Assembly: GCF_030711595.1 (NCBI RefSeq) | Contig: NZ_JAUJUJ010000001.1 | Location: 179,748 to 243,747 of the forward strand | Length of the DNA stretch: 64,000 bases | Direction: 5' to 3' | DNA from: Stenotrophomonas sp. YIM B06876 | Lineage (GTDB): Bacteria; Pseudomonadota; Gammaproteobacteria; Xanthomonadales; Xanthomonadaceae | Shown: positions 26,969 to 39,937 of the stretch, piece after piece | How positions within the stretch are numbered: the first letter of the stretch is position 1 | Layout: each line of letters begins with the position of its first letter | Position numbers and translations under genes: made by a program | Notes under the pieces: generated by a model | What the model saw: the letters and a program-made list of their open reading frames with translations, nothing else | Told to the model about the DNA's origin: nothing | Database searches by the model: none

Positions 26969-27867
26969 CAGTCCTCGTCCGGCCAACGCAGGGAGGCCGG
27001 CGCATCGCGGCGCCGGGGCTCGGGCACCGCGGCAACCGCTTCCCAGATCCTGAGCGCATCCACGGTGGCGGCCACATCGTGCACGCGCAGGATCATCGCC
27101 CCACGCTGGGCGGCAATCAGGTGCGCGGCGACCGAGCCGGCCACGCGCTCGCCCGGCACTTCACGCCCGGTCAATTCACCGATGCTGCGCTTGCGCGACA
27201 ACCCGGCCAGCATCGGCACTCCCAGATCCAGCAGCCGCGACGAACCCGCCAGCAGCGTCATATTGTGTGCGGTGCTCTTGCCAAAGCCGTAACCGGGATC
27301 GATGACGATCCGCTTCTTTTCGATTCCGGCCATTTCGGCGGCAAAAATACGTTCGGCCAGAAACCGCTGGACCTCGGCGACGACGTCATCGTACTGCGGG
27401 TCCTGCTGCATCGTGCCGGGCTCGCCCAGCATGTGCATCAGCACCACCGGCACGCCAAGCGCGGCGGCCGCGGCCAAGGCCCCCGGCTGACGCAGGGCAT
27501 AGACATCATTGACAAGCCCGGCACCGGCAGCCACGGCCGCACGCATCACTTCCGGCCTGAAGGTGTCGATGCTGATGGGCACGGCCGTCTGCGCCGCCAG
27601 ACGCTCGATGACCGGCACCACCCGGCGCAGCTCTTCTTCCAGCGGCACCGGCGCGCTGCCCGGCCGCGTCGATTGGCCACCGATGTCGAGGATGTCGGCG
27701 CCCTCGGCGACCAGCTTCAGGCCATGGGCGAGCGCCGCCTCCACAGTAGGGTGCTCGCCGCCATCGGAAAACGAATCCGGGGTGACATTGACGATGCCCA
27801 TCACCCGCGGCCGGTCCAGCCGCAACAGGCGCCCACCGCAGTCCAGTACCGGCGACAGGTCGAACAT
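26968..27867 (-). CDS. folP: Dihydropteroate synthase
   Basis: A 299-residue enzyme of folate synthesis, the sulfonamide target. Conserved segments are [14 protein letters not shown] (pterin loop), [20 protein letters not shown] and DPGYGFGKS. The ATG at 27867 overlaps the stop of the upstream 60-residue membrane protein (TGATG). In E. coli folP follows ftsH directly; here one small gene is interposed. Confidence 0.96.
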   Translation of the reverse strand: MFDLSPVLDCGGRLLRLDRPRVMGIVNVTPDSFSDGGEHPTVEAALAHGLKLVAEGADILDIGGQSTRPGSAPVPLEEELRRVVPVIERLAAQTAVPISIDTFRPEVMRAAVAAGAGLVNDVYALRQPGALAAAAALGVPVVLMHMLGEPGTMQQDPQYDDVVAEVQRFLAERIFAAEMAGIEKKRIVIDPGYGFGKSTAHNMTLLAGSSRLLDLGVPMLAGLSRKRSIGELTGREVPGERVAGSVAAHLIAAQRGAMILRVHDVAATVDALRIWEAVAAVPEPRRRDAPASLRWPDED

Positions 27868-28049
27868 CACGAGCGCCCTCCGCGACCGCTGCGCAGTGTC
27901 TTGACGATGCTCAGCACGGTACCGAGCCCGATGCCGACCGCACTACCGACGACGATGTTGCCGGTGTACATGCCTGTCGCGACCCCGACGACGGTGGCGA
28001 TGACCATTTCCCGGAGCAGGGAAACCGGCTGGGGAGGCGGGGTGGACAT
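27867..28049 (-). CDS. Small membrane protein between ftsH and folP
   Basis: A 60-residue protein with a strong AGGAGT ribosome site before ATG 28049. After a Pro-rich start (MSTPPPQPVSLL) it holds two hydrophobic helices rich in Gly and Val (VIATVVGVATGMYTGNIVVG and VGIGLGTVLSIV) and a basic tail (RSGRGGRS). It is coupled to folP by a one-base overlap. I do not recognise a family; the Gly-zipper-like helices suggest an inner-membrane oligomer. Confidence 0.7.
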   Translation of the reverse strand: MSTPPPQPVSLLREMVIATVVGVATGMYTGNIVVGSAVGIGLGTVLSIVKTLRSGRGGRS

Positions 28050-28156
28050 GACGGACTCCTGAAAAATCACGGTCGTAGCGACAGACCGCTATTGTCGCGC
28101 AGCGGCAGCGCGGATGGCCAACCGCCGGATACCGCAACGCCGCGCCTCCACAGACA

Positions 28157-28182
28157 AACAGGCCGGGTTTCCCCGGCCTGTT
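28157..28182 (-). terminator. Terminator after ftsH
   Basis: AACAGGCCGGG and CCCGGCCTGTT pair around a few bases five bases beyond the ftsH stop; the minus-strand tail is T-rich (TGTTTGT) but short. Confidence 0.75.
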
Positions 28183-28187
28183 GCGCA

Positions 28188-30125
<1,938 letters not shown>

Positions 30126-30179
30126 CCTCATTGACTCCGGTGCCCCTTTATTCCTAGATAATTCTGATTCGTGGTGAGC

Positions 30180-30812
30180 TTACTTGATCTGCGTACGCTT
30201 GCCCTGACCGAGGGCATACACTTCCGGCGAACGCTTGCGCGAGGCTTCCGGCTTGCGGATGACGACCTTGTCGTAACGGCGCCGCATCTGGCGGATGTAA
30301 TCGTCAAACCCGACACCCTGGAACAGTTTGATGAGGAAAGCTCCACCGGGCTTGAGATGGGTGTCGGCAAAATCCATTGCCAGCTCGGCCAAGTGCATCA
30401 TCCGCGGCTGGTCCACCGCGTCCATGCCACTCTTATTGGGGGCCATATCCGACAGCACAAGGTCTACCGGATGCCCACCCAGCATGGATTCGAACCGCGA
30501 TAGGACGTCCTGCTCCCTGAAGTCGCCGTGAAGGAACTCCACGCCGGCCAACGGTGGCATCTCCAGAATGTCCAGCGCCAGCACCCGGCCGCGATCGCCC
30601 AGGGATTTGCGCACCTGCTGCGACCACCCGCCGGGGGCGGCTCCCAGGTCCACCACCAGCATGCCGGGCTTCAGCAACCGGTCACGTTCGAGCAGCTCCT
30701 CCAGCTTGTAGGCCGCGCGCGAACGCATGCCTTCGGCCTGCGCCTTCTTGACGAAGGGATCTGCGAAGTGTTCTTTCAACCAGCGTTGGCTGCTTTTGCT
30801 GCGGGAAGCCAT
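30180..30812 (-). CDS. rlmE: 23S rRNA 2'-O-methyltransferase (U2552)
   Basis: A 210-residue heat-shock methyltransferase (FtsJ/RrmJ) that methylates U2552 of 23S rRNA. The SAM site is [13 protein letters not shown]; the catalytic K-D-K-E set is seen in [28 protein letters not shown] and SPEVYALG. It lies 54 bases upstream of ftsH and is divergent from yhbY, as in E. coli. Confidence 0.97.
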   Translation of the reverse strand: MASRSKSSQRWLKEHFADPFVKKAQAEGMRSRAAYKLEELLERDRLLKPGMLVVDLGAAPGGWSQQVRKSLGDRGRVLALDILEMPPLAGVEFLHGDFREQDVLSRFESMLGGHPVDLVLSDMAPNKSGMDAVDQPRMMHLAELAMDFADTHLKPGGAFLIKLFQGVGFDDYIRQMRRRYDKVVIRKPEASRKRSPEVYALGQGKRTQIK

Positions 30813-30877
30813 TGGAAATAGGGTCGGATCGGGTGGCCATGATACCCTGAACCCCCTTGATTACCTTGTATTCCTGC

Positions 30878-31183
30878 ATGTCTATCGCCCTTACCTCGGC
30901 CCAGACCCGATTCCTGCGCGGCGTTGCCCATGACCTGAAAGCCCTGTTGCAGATCGGCGGCAAGGGCGTTACGCCGGCCTTCCTCACGGAGCTGGACGAG
31001 GTGCTGGAACACCACGAGCTGGTCAAGGTGAAAATCGCCGCTGACGACCGCGAGGCCCGTGACGCCATGATCGGCGAGCTGGTACAGCGCTCCGGCAGCG
31101 CCCTGGTACAGCGCATCGGCCACGTCGCCGTGCTGTATCGCCCAAGCAAGGAACACCGGCAGATCGTCCTGCCGCGCGGCTGA
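30878..31183 (+). CDS. yhbY: YhbY, CRM-domain ribosome-assembly RNA-binding protein
   Basis: A 101-residue single CRM (CRS1-YhbY) domain. After TSAQTRFLRGVAHDLKALLQIGGK comes the conserved GGKGVT loop, the helix HHELVKVKI and the C-terminal GHVAVLYRPS. YhbY associates with pre-50S ribosomal particles in E. coli. It is divergent from rlmE (also acting on 23S rRNA), an old gene pairing. Confidence 0.94.
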   Translation: MSIALTSAQTRFLRGVAHDLKALLQIGGKGVTPAFLTELDEVLEHHELVKVKIAADDREARDAMIGELVQRSGSALVQRIGHVAVLYRPSKEHRQIVLPRG

Positions 31184-31191
31184 GCAACCCG

Positions 31192-31572
31192 ATGCAACTG
31201 AACCACGAACTGCCCGACTACCAGTACGCGCTCCGCTCGGCGGACGGCAGCGTGGCGCGGGTGAACGAGCGGGTACTCACCCACAGCTTCATTCTCACCC
31301 CGGACAGCCTGTCCGAGGACTGGCCGGTGGCCGCGCTTGCCGAACTGACCACCGCGCACCTGCAGCCGCTGCTTGCACTCAACCCGGAACTGGTCCTGCT
31401 CGGCACCGGCGCACGCCAGGTGTTCCCCCCGGCAGCGATCATGGCCACCTGCCTCACCCGCGGCATCGGCATTGAAGTCATGACCAATGCTTCGGCCGCA
31501 CGCACGTTCAATGTGCTTGCCGGTGAAGGGCGGCGTGTGGTGGCCGGATTCATCCTCGAGCCGCAGGCCTGA
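31192..31572 (+). CDS. Mth938-like domain protein (DUF498/NDUFAF3 family)
   Basis: A 126-residue protein of the Mth938-like fold: FILTPDSL near residue 35, the central PELVLLGTGARQVFPP and the C-terminal SAARTFNVLAGEGRRVVAGF. The family includes the mitochondrial complex I assembly factor NDUFAF3, but bacterial members have no proven role. It starts eight bases after yhbY and is surely cotranscribed with it. Confidence 0.88.
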   Translation: MQLNHELPDYQYALRSADGSVARVNERVLTHSFILTPDSLSEDWPVAALAELTTAHLQPLLALNPELVLLGTGARQVFPPAAIMATCLTRGIGIEVMTNASAARTFNVLAGEGRRVVAGFILEPQA

Positions 31573-32088
31573 TCCACCGGTCTGTCATTGCAGGGCAGGC
31601 CGCCGCATCGCGCCGGCGTCCGGAACTGACGCGGCCAACGGCCAACACCGGACCGGGCAGCCCGACCCAGCCCGATGCACGCCAGCCAAGCCGTTGTTGC
31701 TGAAGGACAACCGGCGACAGCCACCCCGTCGTTGCCCAGACGCACGCGGCCGCTGGCAGCGCATTGAAAGCATGACGGCGGGAGATTGCGCCAGGACCGC
31801 TGCGCGAAACCGCCGGGCAATGAGATTGCCCCGGTTGATCCACCTGTCGATCGCTGCCGGCTTGCCGTTGCCGCCACTCCGCCGACAGCGCCTGCCGGGT
31901 GGCGCAAGCGCTCGCAGTTCGCGCACCGCGCATGCCGGGCCCGCGCGCCCTGTCACCGTCGGGCCCAACGGAGTGCGGCTGCACGGGGGCATTCGGCGCC
32001 GCTCGCGGCCACCAGCCCCACCCGCCAGCGGACACCTGGCGTGCGGCGCCGGACCGGGGGATCCGAGCGACCGGGAAAAATACGCCGG
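31573..32088. other. Gene-free 0.5 kb between convergent Mth938 gene and nlpD
   Basis: No convincing gene on either strand: the open frames are shadows with Arg/Ala/Pro bias and no family likeness. This is the position downstream of nlpD where rpoS lies in E. coli and Pseudomonas; I find no sigma-factor motif. No tRNA, insertion sequence or clear terminator is seen. Confidence 0.55.
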
Positions 32089-32862
32089 TTACCTTGCCGG
32101 CAGATACAGCAGCGGGTCCACCGGCTTGCCGTTGTAGCGGATCTCGAAGTGCAGCATGTCGCGTGCCGCACCGGTACGCCCCATTTCGGCAATCTGCTCG
32201 CCGGCCTTGACGTTCTGCCCCTCGTTCACCAGCCGCTTGCGGTTGTGGCCATACGCCGACAGCCATTGCTCGTTGTGCTTGATGATGATCAGTTCGCCGT
32301 ACCCCACCAGCCCGGCGCCGGAATACACCACCACGCCGGGACCGGCCGCGCGGACACTCTGGCCACTGGCACCGGCGATATCCACCCCCTGCTTGGTGGC
32401 CTCGCCCGCCACGTAGCGCCCGACCACGACGCCATCAGCCGGCCAGCGCCAGCCGATACCACTGTTGACCGGAGCGGCCACCGGCGTGGCGGCGGCCGGC
32501 GGCCGCGTCGCCGGGGTTCCCGCCGCGGTTGCCGTGGACGGCCGTGAACTGGCGGCCGTCCCGCCCGGATACAGCCGCAACGGCTGTCCCGGATAGATGG
32601 TGTACGGCTCGGACAGACCATTCCAGGCGGCCAGATCACGCGGGGTGATGTTGTGGATCCGTGCCAGCGCGTACAGCGTATCGCCACGCTTAACCACCGC
32701 GGTCTGGCCGGGTTTGGCCACCGAAGTACGGGGCGCAGCCGCCGTGCTGGAGCCCGCACCTGCCGGCCTGACCACGGTCGCGGTGCCACAGGCACCCAAC
32801 GTGGTCACCAGCAACGCCATCGCCACCATCCGGATTGTGTTGCTCATAACTGCTGCGCTCAT
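32089..32862 (-). CDS. nlpD: NlpD, LysM-LytM lipoprotein activator of amidase
   Basis: A 257-residue lipoprotein with lipobox LGAC25, a LysM domain (VVKRGDTLYALARIHNITPR, residues ~55-98), a Pro/Ala/Thr linker and a C-terminal M23-like LytM domain. The zinc ligands of active M23 peptidases are not all present (KQGVDIAG has Gln where His is needed), as in E. coli NlpD, which activates the amidase AmiC in cell separation instead of cutting peptidoglycan. The ATG at 32862 overlaps the yqaA-like stop (ATGA); a second ATG at 32847 is possible. Confidence 0.92.
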   Translation of the reverse strand: MSAAVMSNTIRMVAMALLVTTLGACGTATVVRPAGAGSSTAAAPRTSVAKPGQTAVVKRGDTLYALARIHNITPRDLAAWNGLSEPYTIYPGQPLRLYPGGTAASSRPSTATAAGTPATRPPAAATPVAAPVNSGIGWRWPADGVVVGRYVAGEATKQGVDIAGASGQSVRAAGPGVVVYSGAGLVGYGELIIIKHNEQWLSAYGHNRKRLVNEGQNVKAGEQIAEMGRTGAARDMLHFEIRYNGKPVDPLLYLPAR

Positions 32863-33473
32863 GCGAATTTCGCCCTCCAGACCAGCCAGGCCACGCCCGC
32901 TGCGACCAGCGCGGTAGCTACCCAGCCCAATGGTTCAATCCAGCGCCGCAGTGCCGATTCGGCACGCGGACCGCCGATCCGGATCATCGCGGCCAGCAAA
33001 AACACCCGCTTGCCGCGCCCGACCAGCATGCTCAATGCGTACTGCGGCAACGGCACACCGACAATACCCGACGCCCAGGTGAAGACCTTCATCGGAATCG
33101 GCATGAAACCGCCCAGCACCAGGAAGGTGAACACGGCCCACGGCGATTCCGCCATTTTCGCCTGTACCAGCGCGATCCCGGATTCGATACCGCCCAACAT
33201 GCCCAGCACCGCGAACATCGGCTTGAGCGCCTCATAGGCGAAGTGACCCAGCGCGTAGCCCACCATCGCACCGGCCATGGAGCCGGCCAGGCTCAAGCTT
33301 GCAAACCACCAGCCGCGCCGCGGCTGCGCCACACACATCGGCGCCAGCATCACCTCCGGCATCACCGGAAAAATGATCGCCTCGATAAAACTGAGCAGGG
33401 TCAGATAGGTCGGCGCCCGCCGGTGGTTGGCCCAGCCGATCGCACGCTCGTACAACGGTCCAAAAATCTTCAT
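32859..33473 (-). CDS. YqaA-like DedA/SNARE-associated family membrane protein
   Basis: A 204-residue inner-membrane protein with about four to five helices. The segment LLSFIEAIIFPVMPEVMLAP carries the acidic-Pro pattern of DedA-type proteins, and FTFLVLGGFMPIPMKVFTWASG is the second conserved block. The family is linked to undecaprenyl-phosphate or lipid flipping in other members; that is not shown for YqaA. It lies between pcm and nlpD, as in pseudomonads. Confidence 0.82.
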   Translation of the reverse strand: MKIFGPLYERAIGWANHRRAPTYLTLLSFIEAIIFPVMPEVMLAPMCVAQPRRGWWFASLSLAGSMAGAMVGYALGHFAYEALKPMFAVLGMLGGIESGIALVQAKMAESPWAVFTFLVLGGFMPIPMKVFTWASGIVGVPLPQYALSMLVGRGKRVFLLAAMIRIGGPRAESALRRWIEPLGWVATALVAAGVAWLVWRAKFA

Positions 33474-33490
33474 CCGGTGATGCTCCGCAT

Positions 33491-34168
33491 TCAGTCCAAC
33501 ATGCCTGACAACAACGGCACGAAACTGACGGAAGCCAGATCCTGCTGTTCAAAAGTGCCATCTTCGCGACGGGTCAACTGCATCAGCGCCTGCCCGCCCG
33601 AACTTCCCACCGGGGCCACCAGTCGCCCCCCGACCGCCAGCTGCTCGAGCAGGGCCTCCACCAGCGCCGGGGCGGCGGCGGTGACGACAATGGCGTCATA
33701 CGGGGCATGCTCGCTCCAGCCGACGCGGCCGTCGTCGTGCTTGCTGCGGATGTTCATCCCCAGTTGGCGGAAGCGCTTGCGCGCCTGGCGCAGCAGCTCG
33801 CCAATGCGCTCGACGGTATAGACCTCCAGCCCGAGCGCGGCCAGCACGGCGGCCTGGTAACCGGAACCGGTTCCGACCTCGAGCACCTTCTTCGGCGCCA
33901 CCTGCAACACCGCCTCGGTCATGCGCGCCACCACCCACGGCTGCGAGATGGTCTGCCCGTGCCCGATCGGCAGCGCGGTGTCCTCATAGGCGCGCGAGGC
34001 CAGCGCCTCATCAATGAAAAGATGGCGCGGCACCACGCGGATCGCGTTGAGCGTGGGTTCGTCGGCGATGCCGGCTTCGCGCAGGCGATCGACCAGGCGG
34101 TCGCGCACCCGCTGCGAGGTCATGCCGATACCGACGGCCTCCGGCTGCAACCGCAGTCGTGGGGTCAT
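33491..34168 (-). CDS. pcm: Protein-L-isoaspartate O-methyltransferase
   Basis: A 225-residue repair enzyme that methylates isoaspartyl residues in aged proteins. Motif I is [16 protein letters not shown]; the upstream [16 protein letters not shown] is the family signature. The ATG at 34168 overlaps the surE stop by four bases. Order surE-pcm-yqaA-nlpD. Confidence 0.96.
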   Translation of the reverse strand: MTPRLRLQPEAVGIGMTSQRVRDRLVDRLREAGIADEPTLNAIRVVPRHLFIDEALASRAYEDTALPIGHGQTISQPWVVARMTEAVLQVAPKKVLEVGTGSGYQAAVLAALGLEVYTVERIGELLRQARKRFRQLGMNIRSKHDDGRVGWSEHAPYDAIVVTAAAPALVEALLEQLAVGGRLVAPVGSSGGQALMQLTRREDGTFEQQDLASVSFVPLLSGMLD

Positions 34169-34944
34169 GCCGTGCTGTCCAATGAGGCGGTGAGCCCGGC
34201 TACCCAACCGGCGACTTTTTCAAGCGCCTGGTAGCGGGTCAGGTCGACCTGGATCGGCGTGATCGAAATATGCCCGGTGCGCACCGCATGGAAATCGGTT
34301 CCCGGACCGGCATCCTGCTCACCGCCGGCCGGACCGATCCAGTACACGGTATTGCCGCGCGGATCGCTCTGCGGGATGCAGGCTTCGGCGCGATGGCGAT
34401 TGCCCAGACGGGTGACTTCAAAACCACGGATCTGCGCCCACGGCAGGTCCGGCACATTGACGTTGAGGATGGTGTCGGCAGGCAGCGGGTCGGCGATGAG
34501 GCGTGCCACGATCTCCACCGCCGCGCGCGCCGCGGTCTGGAAATTTTTGGCGTCGTGGTTGCGGGTGACCAGAGACACCGCCACCGCCGGCAAGCCCAGC
34601 CCGCGCCCTTCCATCGCCGCAGACACGGTGCCGGAATAGATCACGTCATCGCCCAGGTTGGCGGCGTTGTTGATGCCCGAGACCACCATGTCCGGCTCGA
34701 ATTCAAGCATGCCGGTCAGCGCCAGGTGCACGCAATCGGTCGGCGTGCCCGCCACCGCGCAGGTGTAGTGATCGATACGCCGCAAGCGGATGGGCTGGTC
34801 CAGCGTCAGCGAGTTGCTGGCCCCGGAGCGGTCGCGATCCGGTGCCACCACGGTGACTTCATGTCCGGCGCCCCGCAGTTCCTCGGCAAGCATCCTGATG
34901 CCGGGAGCGTCGACGCCATCGTCATTGCTAACAAGTACGCGCAT
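34165..34944 (-). CDS. surE: 5'/3'-nucleotidase SurE
   Basis: A 259-residue metal-dependent phosphatase acting on nucleoside monophosphates. The N-terminal metal site is [22 protein letters not shown] and [20 protein letters not shown] follow. The ATG at 34944 gives the invariant [10 protein letters not shown] start; the longer frame lacks support. It is coupled to pcm and separated from truD by the Smr-domain gene on the other strand. Confidence 0.97.
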   Translation of the reverse strand: MRVLVSNDDGVDAPGIRMLAEELRGAGHEVTVVAPDRDRSGASNSLTLDQPIRLRRIDHYTCAVAGTPTDCVHLALTGMLEFEPDMVVSGINNAANLGDDVIYSGTVSAAMEGRGLGLPAVAVSLVTRNHDAKNFQTAARAAVEIVARLIADPLPADTILNVNVPDLPWAQIRGFEVTRLGNRHRAEACIPQSDPRGNTVYWIGPAGGEQDAGPGTDFHAVRTGHISITPIQVDLTRYQALEKVAGWVAGLTASLDSTA

Positions 34945-35044
34945 GGTGTTCCTCGAAAACCAGACCATGATACCGGATGCGTCCGATCCCTTCCCCCCTG
35001 CAAACGGTCCTTGCCTGAAACCACGGTCACGTTACGCTGTAGCG

Positions 35045-35584
35045 ATGTCACACCCAGAAGATGAAGATGATGGCGCGCTGTTCCGTTCGGCGATCGGCGA
35101 GGTGACGCCGCTGCGCCGGATCGACGTGCCCGCGGTGGTACGGCCACGTCCCAGGCCACGGGCGCGCATGGCCGAACAGGACGACCAGCAGGCACGCGGC
35201 GAGTTCGCGCAGTTGCTTGGTGCCTCCACGCCGCTGGAAGCCGGCGACACCGCCAGCTACCGCCGCGAAAACCTGCCGGCGCGCATGTTCCAGCGGCTCA
35301 AGCGCGGGCAGTACTCGGTACAGGATGAGCTTGACCTGCATGGCGCCACCGCCGCGCAGGCGGAAACGCTGCTGCGCCATTTCCTGCGGGAGGCACAGGC
35401 GCACGAACACGGCTGTGTGCGCATCATCCACGGCAAAGGCCTGCAGTCGGACAGGGGTGCGCCGGTGCTGAAAAACCTGGTCGACCGCATGTTGCGCCAG
35501 CGCAGCGATGTGCTCGCCTTCCATTCCGCCCCACCCGCCCAGGGCGGCACCGGTGCGCTGCTGGTGTTGCTGGCCCACCGCTAG
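35045..35584 (+). CDS. Smr-domain DNA endonuclease-like protein (YdaL/SmrA type)
   Basis: A 179-residue protein with an acidic N-terminus (SHPEDEDDGALF) and a C-terminal Smr domain: ELDLHGATAAQAETLL (the LDLHG motif), CVRIIHGKG (the GHGxG-like loop) and GGTGALLVLL. Smr domains have nicking or RNA-cleaving activity in several families; the substrate here is unknown. It lies between surE and truD in the opposite orientation, divergent from surE by 100 bases. Confidence 0.88.
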   Translation: MSHPEDEDDGALFRSAIGEVTPLRRIDVPAVVRPRPRPRARMAEQDDQQARGEFAQLLGASTPLEAGDTASYRRENLPARMFQRLKRGQYSVQDELDLHGATAAQAETLLRHFLREAQAHEHGCVRIIHGKGLQSDRGAPVLKNLVDRMLRQRSDVLAFHSAPPAQGGTGALLVLLAHR

Positions 35585-35815
35585 GGTGGCAGCGCCTCGG
35601 CCTGCGGAAGCGGGCCCTGCGGAGCCGGGTATCGCTCGACGACGTACCGGCGCGGCACAAGCGCCCGCCAATCATCCGCACACGCCCGCGTGCCGTCGTC
35701 GAGCGCGCAAACCGCCCGGGGCCTTCCTTGCGGCGGTCCCGGCATTGAAACGGAAAAGAGCCGCACGTCACCCGGCCCTACAAAGACCGGAGAGCCCGGC
35801 GCCCTTACCGGTCAC

Positions 35816-36862
35816 TCAGGCTTCGGGCGCGCCACCATGGCTGGCATCACGCACTTCGCCGAGCTCATGCAATACCGCGGTGGCATAGCAACCCGGGGGC
35901 AACGCGAAGGTGATTTCCAGCATTTCCGGCTGCAGCCACTGGTACTGCAGCGATGCCGGTCGCAAGCGCAGTGCACGCCGCTCCTGTTTCAGTCCGGCCT
36001 GTTCCAGCCCGGCGCGCAGCGCCAGCGCCTGCTCGTCAGCCACCGCCTGCTGTTCAACTTCCAGCGCGTGACCGCTGCTGCGCAACCCGCCCTCACCCCA
36101 CAACGGGCCACTGGGATGGATATCGAAGCGTGCCAAGCGGTCGGCCAACAGCTCGGTGAACGGCTCCGGGCCGAATACGCTGCGACTGCCATCGAGCATC
36201 CATACCTCGCCCTCCAGCGGCTGATCCCAGCTGCCCTGCCCCACCCGCGCCGCCAGCACCCGGTTGAACAGCGCCGAGCGGGCCGCGGACAGCAACATCG
36301 AGCGCTGGTCCTTGCGCACCCGGCGCCCGGCAAACATCGCCAGCGCCGCCGGCACGTTGCCGCCATCGCGGCCAAAGCGCTGTTCCCCGAACCAGTTGGG
36401 CAGACCGCGTGCGGCAATCGTATCCAGACGCCGCGCAATCGCCGTCGGGTCACCCTGCACCTGCCGCAATACCAGCTTGAAGCGATTGCCGGCCAGCGCC
36501 CCGCGCTGCAGCTTGCGGTTGTGCCAGGTTGACGCCACGACCTGGATCTCGCCCGATTCAAGCGTGGCCAGTTCCGGTGCCACCCGTTTGGGCAGGTGTA
36601 CGCTGAAGCGCTGGGTGGTCACCGCATGCCGGTCCTTCTGGCCGGCATAACTGACCGCCATCTCCGGCAAGCCGGCCCATTGCGCCAGGCGCTTGGCCAC
36701 CGCCACGGTATTGGCGCCGCGTTTGCGGATATCCAGCAGCAGGTGTTCGCCCTCGCCCGTGGCCTCGAAGGCCGCCAGTTCGTCGACCTGGAAATCTTCC
36801 GGCAGGGTGCGGATCGCCGCATTCAGCACCGGCGCCCCGAACGCCAGCGGCAGCGCACTCAC
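35816..36862 (-). CDS. truD: tRNA pseudouridine(13) synthase
   Basis: A 348-residue TruD that converts U13 of tRNA-Glu. The catalytic Asp is in [11 protein letters not shown] near residue 77; RGNRFK-like [10 protein letters not shown] and the insertion domain region [14 protein letters not shown] follow. Its ATG overlaps the ispF stop (36859-36862). In E. coli the order ispD-ispF-truD-surE is uninterrupted. Confidence 0.96.
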   Translation of the reverse strand: MSALPLAFGAPVLNAAIRTLPEDFQVDELAAFEATGEGEHLLLDIRKRGANTVAVAKRLAQWAGLPEMAVSYAGQKDRHAVTTQRFSVHLPKRVAPELATLESGEIQVVASTWHNRKLQRGALAGNRFKLVLRQVQGDPTAIARRLDTIAARGLPNWFGEQRFGRDGGNVPAALAMFAGRRVRKDQRSMLLSAARSALFNRVLAARVGQGSWDQPLEGEVWMLDGSRSVFGPEPFTELLADRLARFDIHPSGPLWGEGGLRSSGHALEVEQQAVADEQALALRAGLEQAGLKQERRALRLRPASLQYQWLQPEMLEITFALPPGCYATAVLHELGEVRDASHGGAPEA

Positions 36863-37359
36863 AGCGCCACCAGCAGCGTCACCGCCTGTGCGGCGATGGC
36901 TTCCTCGCGGCCGATGAACCCCAGCTTCTCGCTGGTGGTGGCCTTGACGCTGACCCGGTCCAGTTCGATACCCAGCAGGTTCGCCAGTGTTTCGCGCATG
37001 GCCAGCGCATGCGGCCCGACCTTGGGGCGCTCACAGATCACGGTGATATCGGCATTGCCGACCTGCCAGCCGCGCTCACGCAGCAGCTCATTGCAATGCG
37101 TCAGGAACTGGCTGCTGTCGGCTCCCTTCCAGCGCTCGTCCGAGGGCGGAAAGTGGAGGCCGATATCGCCCAACGCCAGCGCACCGAGCATCGCATCACA
37201 CAGTGCATGGATGATCACATCGCCATCGCTGTGGGCCAGCACGCCGCAGCGATGCGGCACGCGCACGCCGCCGAGCATGAGGTGGTCGCCCTCACCGAAG
37301 GCGTGCACGTCGTAGCCCTGGCCGATGCGGATGGCGGGAATGGAAACAGATGGATTCAT
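36859..37359 (-). CDS. ispF: 2-C-methyl-D-erythritol 2,4-cyclodiphosphate synthase
   Basis: A 166-residue trimeric enzyme of the MEP isoprenoid pathway. The zinc ligands appear in GYDVHAF (Asp and His) and [26 protein letters not shown] and the C-terminal [20 protein letters not shown] stretch are also seen. It is 57 bases after ispD and overlaps truD. Confidence 0.97.
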   Translation of the reverse strand: MNPSVSIPAIRIGQGYDVHAFGEGDHLMLGGVRVPHRCGVLAHSDGDVIIHALCDAMLGALALGDIGLHFPPSDERWKGADSSQFLTHCNELLRERGWQVGNADITVICERPKVGPHALAMRETLANLLGIELDRVSVKATTSEKLGFIGREEAIAAQAVTLLVAL

Positions 37360-37416
37360 GGCGGCAATGGACTTCTGGAAGGGGCGATACGGCCACGCAC
37401 AGCGACCAGGAAACGG

Positions 37417-38112
37417 TCAGACGGCGCGGCGGGAAAGTTCGAATTCGAAGCGCAGAAGATCCGCCGGGGTGGTGATCTTGAAATTGCTCTCGGCGCCTTC
37501 GACCAGCAACGGGCGGGCACCGAGCCGCTCCATGGCCATCGCATCATCGGTCACCTCGACGCCGGCGGCGGCGGCATCCTGCAGCGCCCGGATCAGCTGG
37601 TGACGGCGGAACAGCTGCGGCGTCAACGCACGCCACAGGCGCTGACGCGGCTCGGTGCGGTCAATGCCACCGTCATCGCCGGCACGCTTGAGCGTATCGC
37701 GCACCGGTGCGGCCAGAATCGCCCCCACCGGATCCTGCCGCCCCACCTCCAGCAGCCGGCCCAGATCCGCCTGCGCCAGATTGGGGCGGGCCGCGTCATG
37801 GACCAGCACGAACTCATCGGCACGCACACTGTCCGGCAAGGCCAGCAATCCGGCCAGCACCGATGCTGCGCGGCTGGCGCCGCCGGTACAGGTCAGCACC
37901 GGCTTGCCGGCGATCTCGCTCCAGCCCGGCCAGTCGGCATCGTTTTCGGAAATGGCCACCATCGCCCCGGCAACGCCGGGATGCTGCAGCAGCGCCTCCA
38001 GCGTATGCACCAGCACCGGCTGGCCTCCTGCGGGCAGATACTGCTTGGGCAGCGGGCCACCAAAACGGGTACCCCGACCGGCCGCGGGCACCACCACCCA
38101 GACCTGCGCCAT
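37417..38112 (-). CDS. ispD: 2-C-methyl-D-erythritol 4-phosphate cytidylyltransferase
   Basis: A 231-residue MEP-pathway enzyme. The nucleotide-binding start is [31 protein letters not shown] and the C-terminal [16 protein letters not shown] are family segments. Its ATG overlaps the ftsB stop by one base (TGATG). With ispF it provides two consecutive steps (methylerythritol phosphate to the cytidyl derivative, and the later cyclisation); the kinase ispE is not in the window. Confidence 0.97.
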   Translation of the reverse strand: MAQVWVVVPAAGRGTRFGGPLPKQYLPAGGQPVLVHTLEALLQHPGVAGAMVAISENDADWPGWSEIAGKPVLTCTGGASRAASVLAGLLALPDSVRADEFVLVHDAARPNLAQADLGRLLEVGRQDPVGAILAAPVRDTLKRAGDDGGIDRTEPRQRLWRALTPQLFRRHQLIRALQDAAAAGVEVTDDAMAMERLGARPLLVEGAESNFKITTPADLLRFEFELSRRAV

Positions 38113-38453
38113 CAGGGCACATCCATCGGCGGGGCCGAAGCGGGGGCCGCTGGCGATCGGGTTGCCACCGGCGCATTTTCGACCACGCGGTAGAACTTCT
38201 CGCCGGGCTTGATCATGCCCAGTTCGCTGCGCGCACGCTCCTCGATCGCCGCTTCGCCGTCCTTGAGATCCTTGACCTCGGCGGCGAGCGCGTCATTACG
38301 TTGTTGAAGGCCCGCGTTGTCACGCTTCTGATGTTCGACCTGGGTTTCCAGCATCATCACTTCGCCGGAATTTCCCGGGCCGAACCAGAAGCGGTACTGC
38401 AGCCACGCCAGCAGTACCGCAAGCACCAGCAGCAGCCAGCGCCAGTTACGCAT
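38112..38453 (-). CDS. ftsB: Cell-division protein FtsB
   Basis: A 113-residue bitopic protein of the FtsQLB divisome complex. A short cytoplasmic start (MRNWRW) is followed by one membrane helix ([19 protein letters not shown]) and a periplasmic coiled coil ([20 protein letters not shown]). The C-terminal tail is Ala/Pro-rich. It is five bases after eno and overlaps ispD. Confidence 0.95.
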   Translation of the reverse strand: MRNWRWLLLVLAVLLAWLQYRFWFGPGNSGEVMMLETQVEHQKRDNAGLQQRNDALAAEVKDLKDGEAAIEERARSELGMIKPGEKFYRVVENAPVATRSPAAPASAPPMDVP

Positions 38454-38458
38454 CGCAA

Positions 38459-39820
<1,362 letters not shown>

Positions 39821-39937
39821 TCAAGTTTAAACGAACCGCGCGCAGGTACGGGCCTGCTCCCGTCGGGCGGCGCGGAAGCAAGAAGCAGGCAGCGTTCGGC
39901 CCCGGCCAGTTGAACGGCAACCTGGCGCCCGGCTCCA

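Noticed and set aside
31550..32266. Minus-strand frame of 238 codons overlapping nlpD and the gap behind it
   Set aside because: It runs through the end of nlpD in another frame and has no domain or conserved motif; it is a shadow of high GC.
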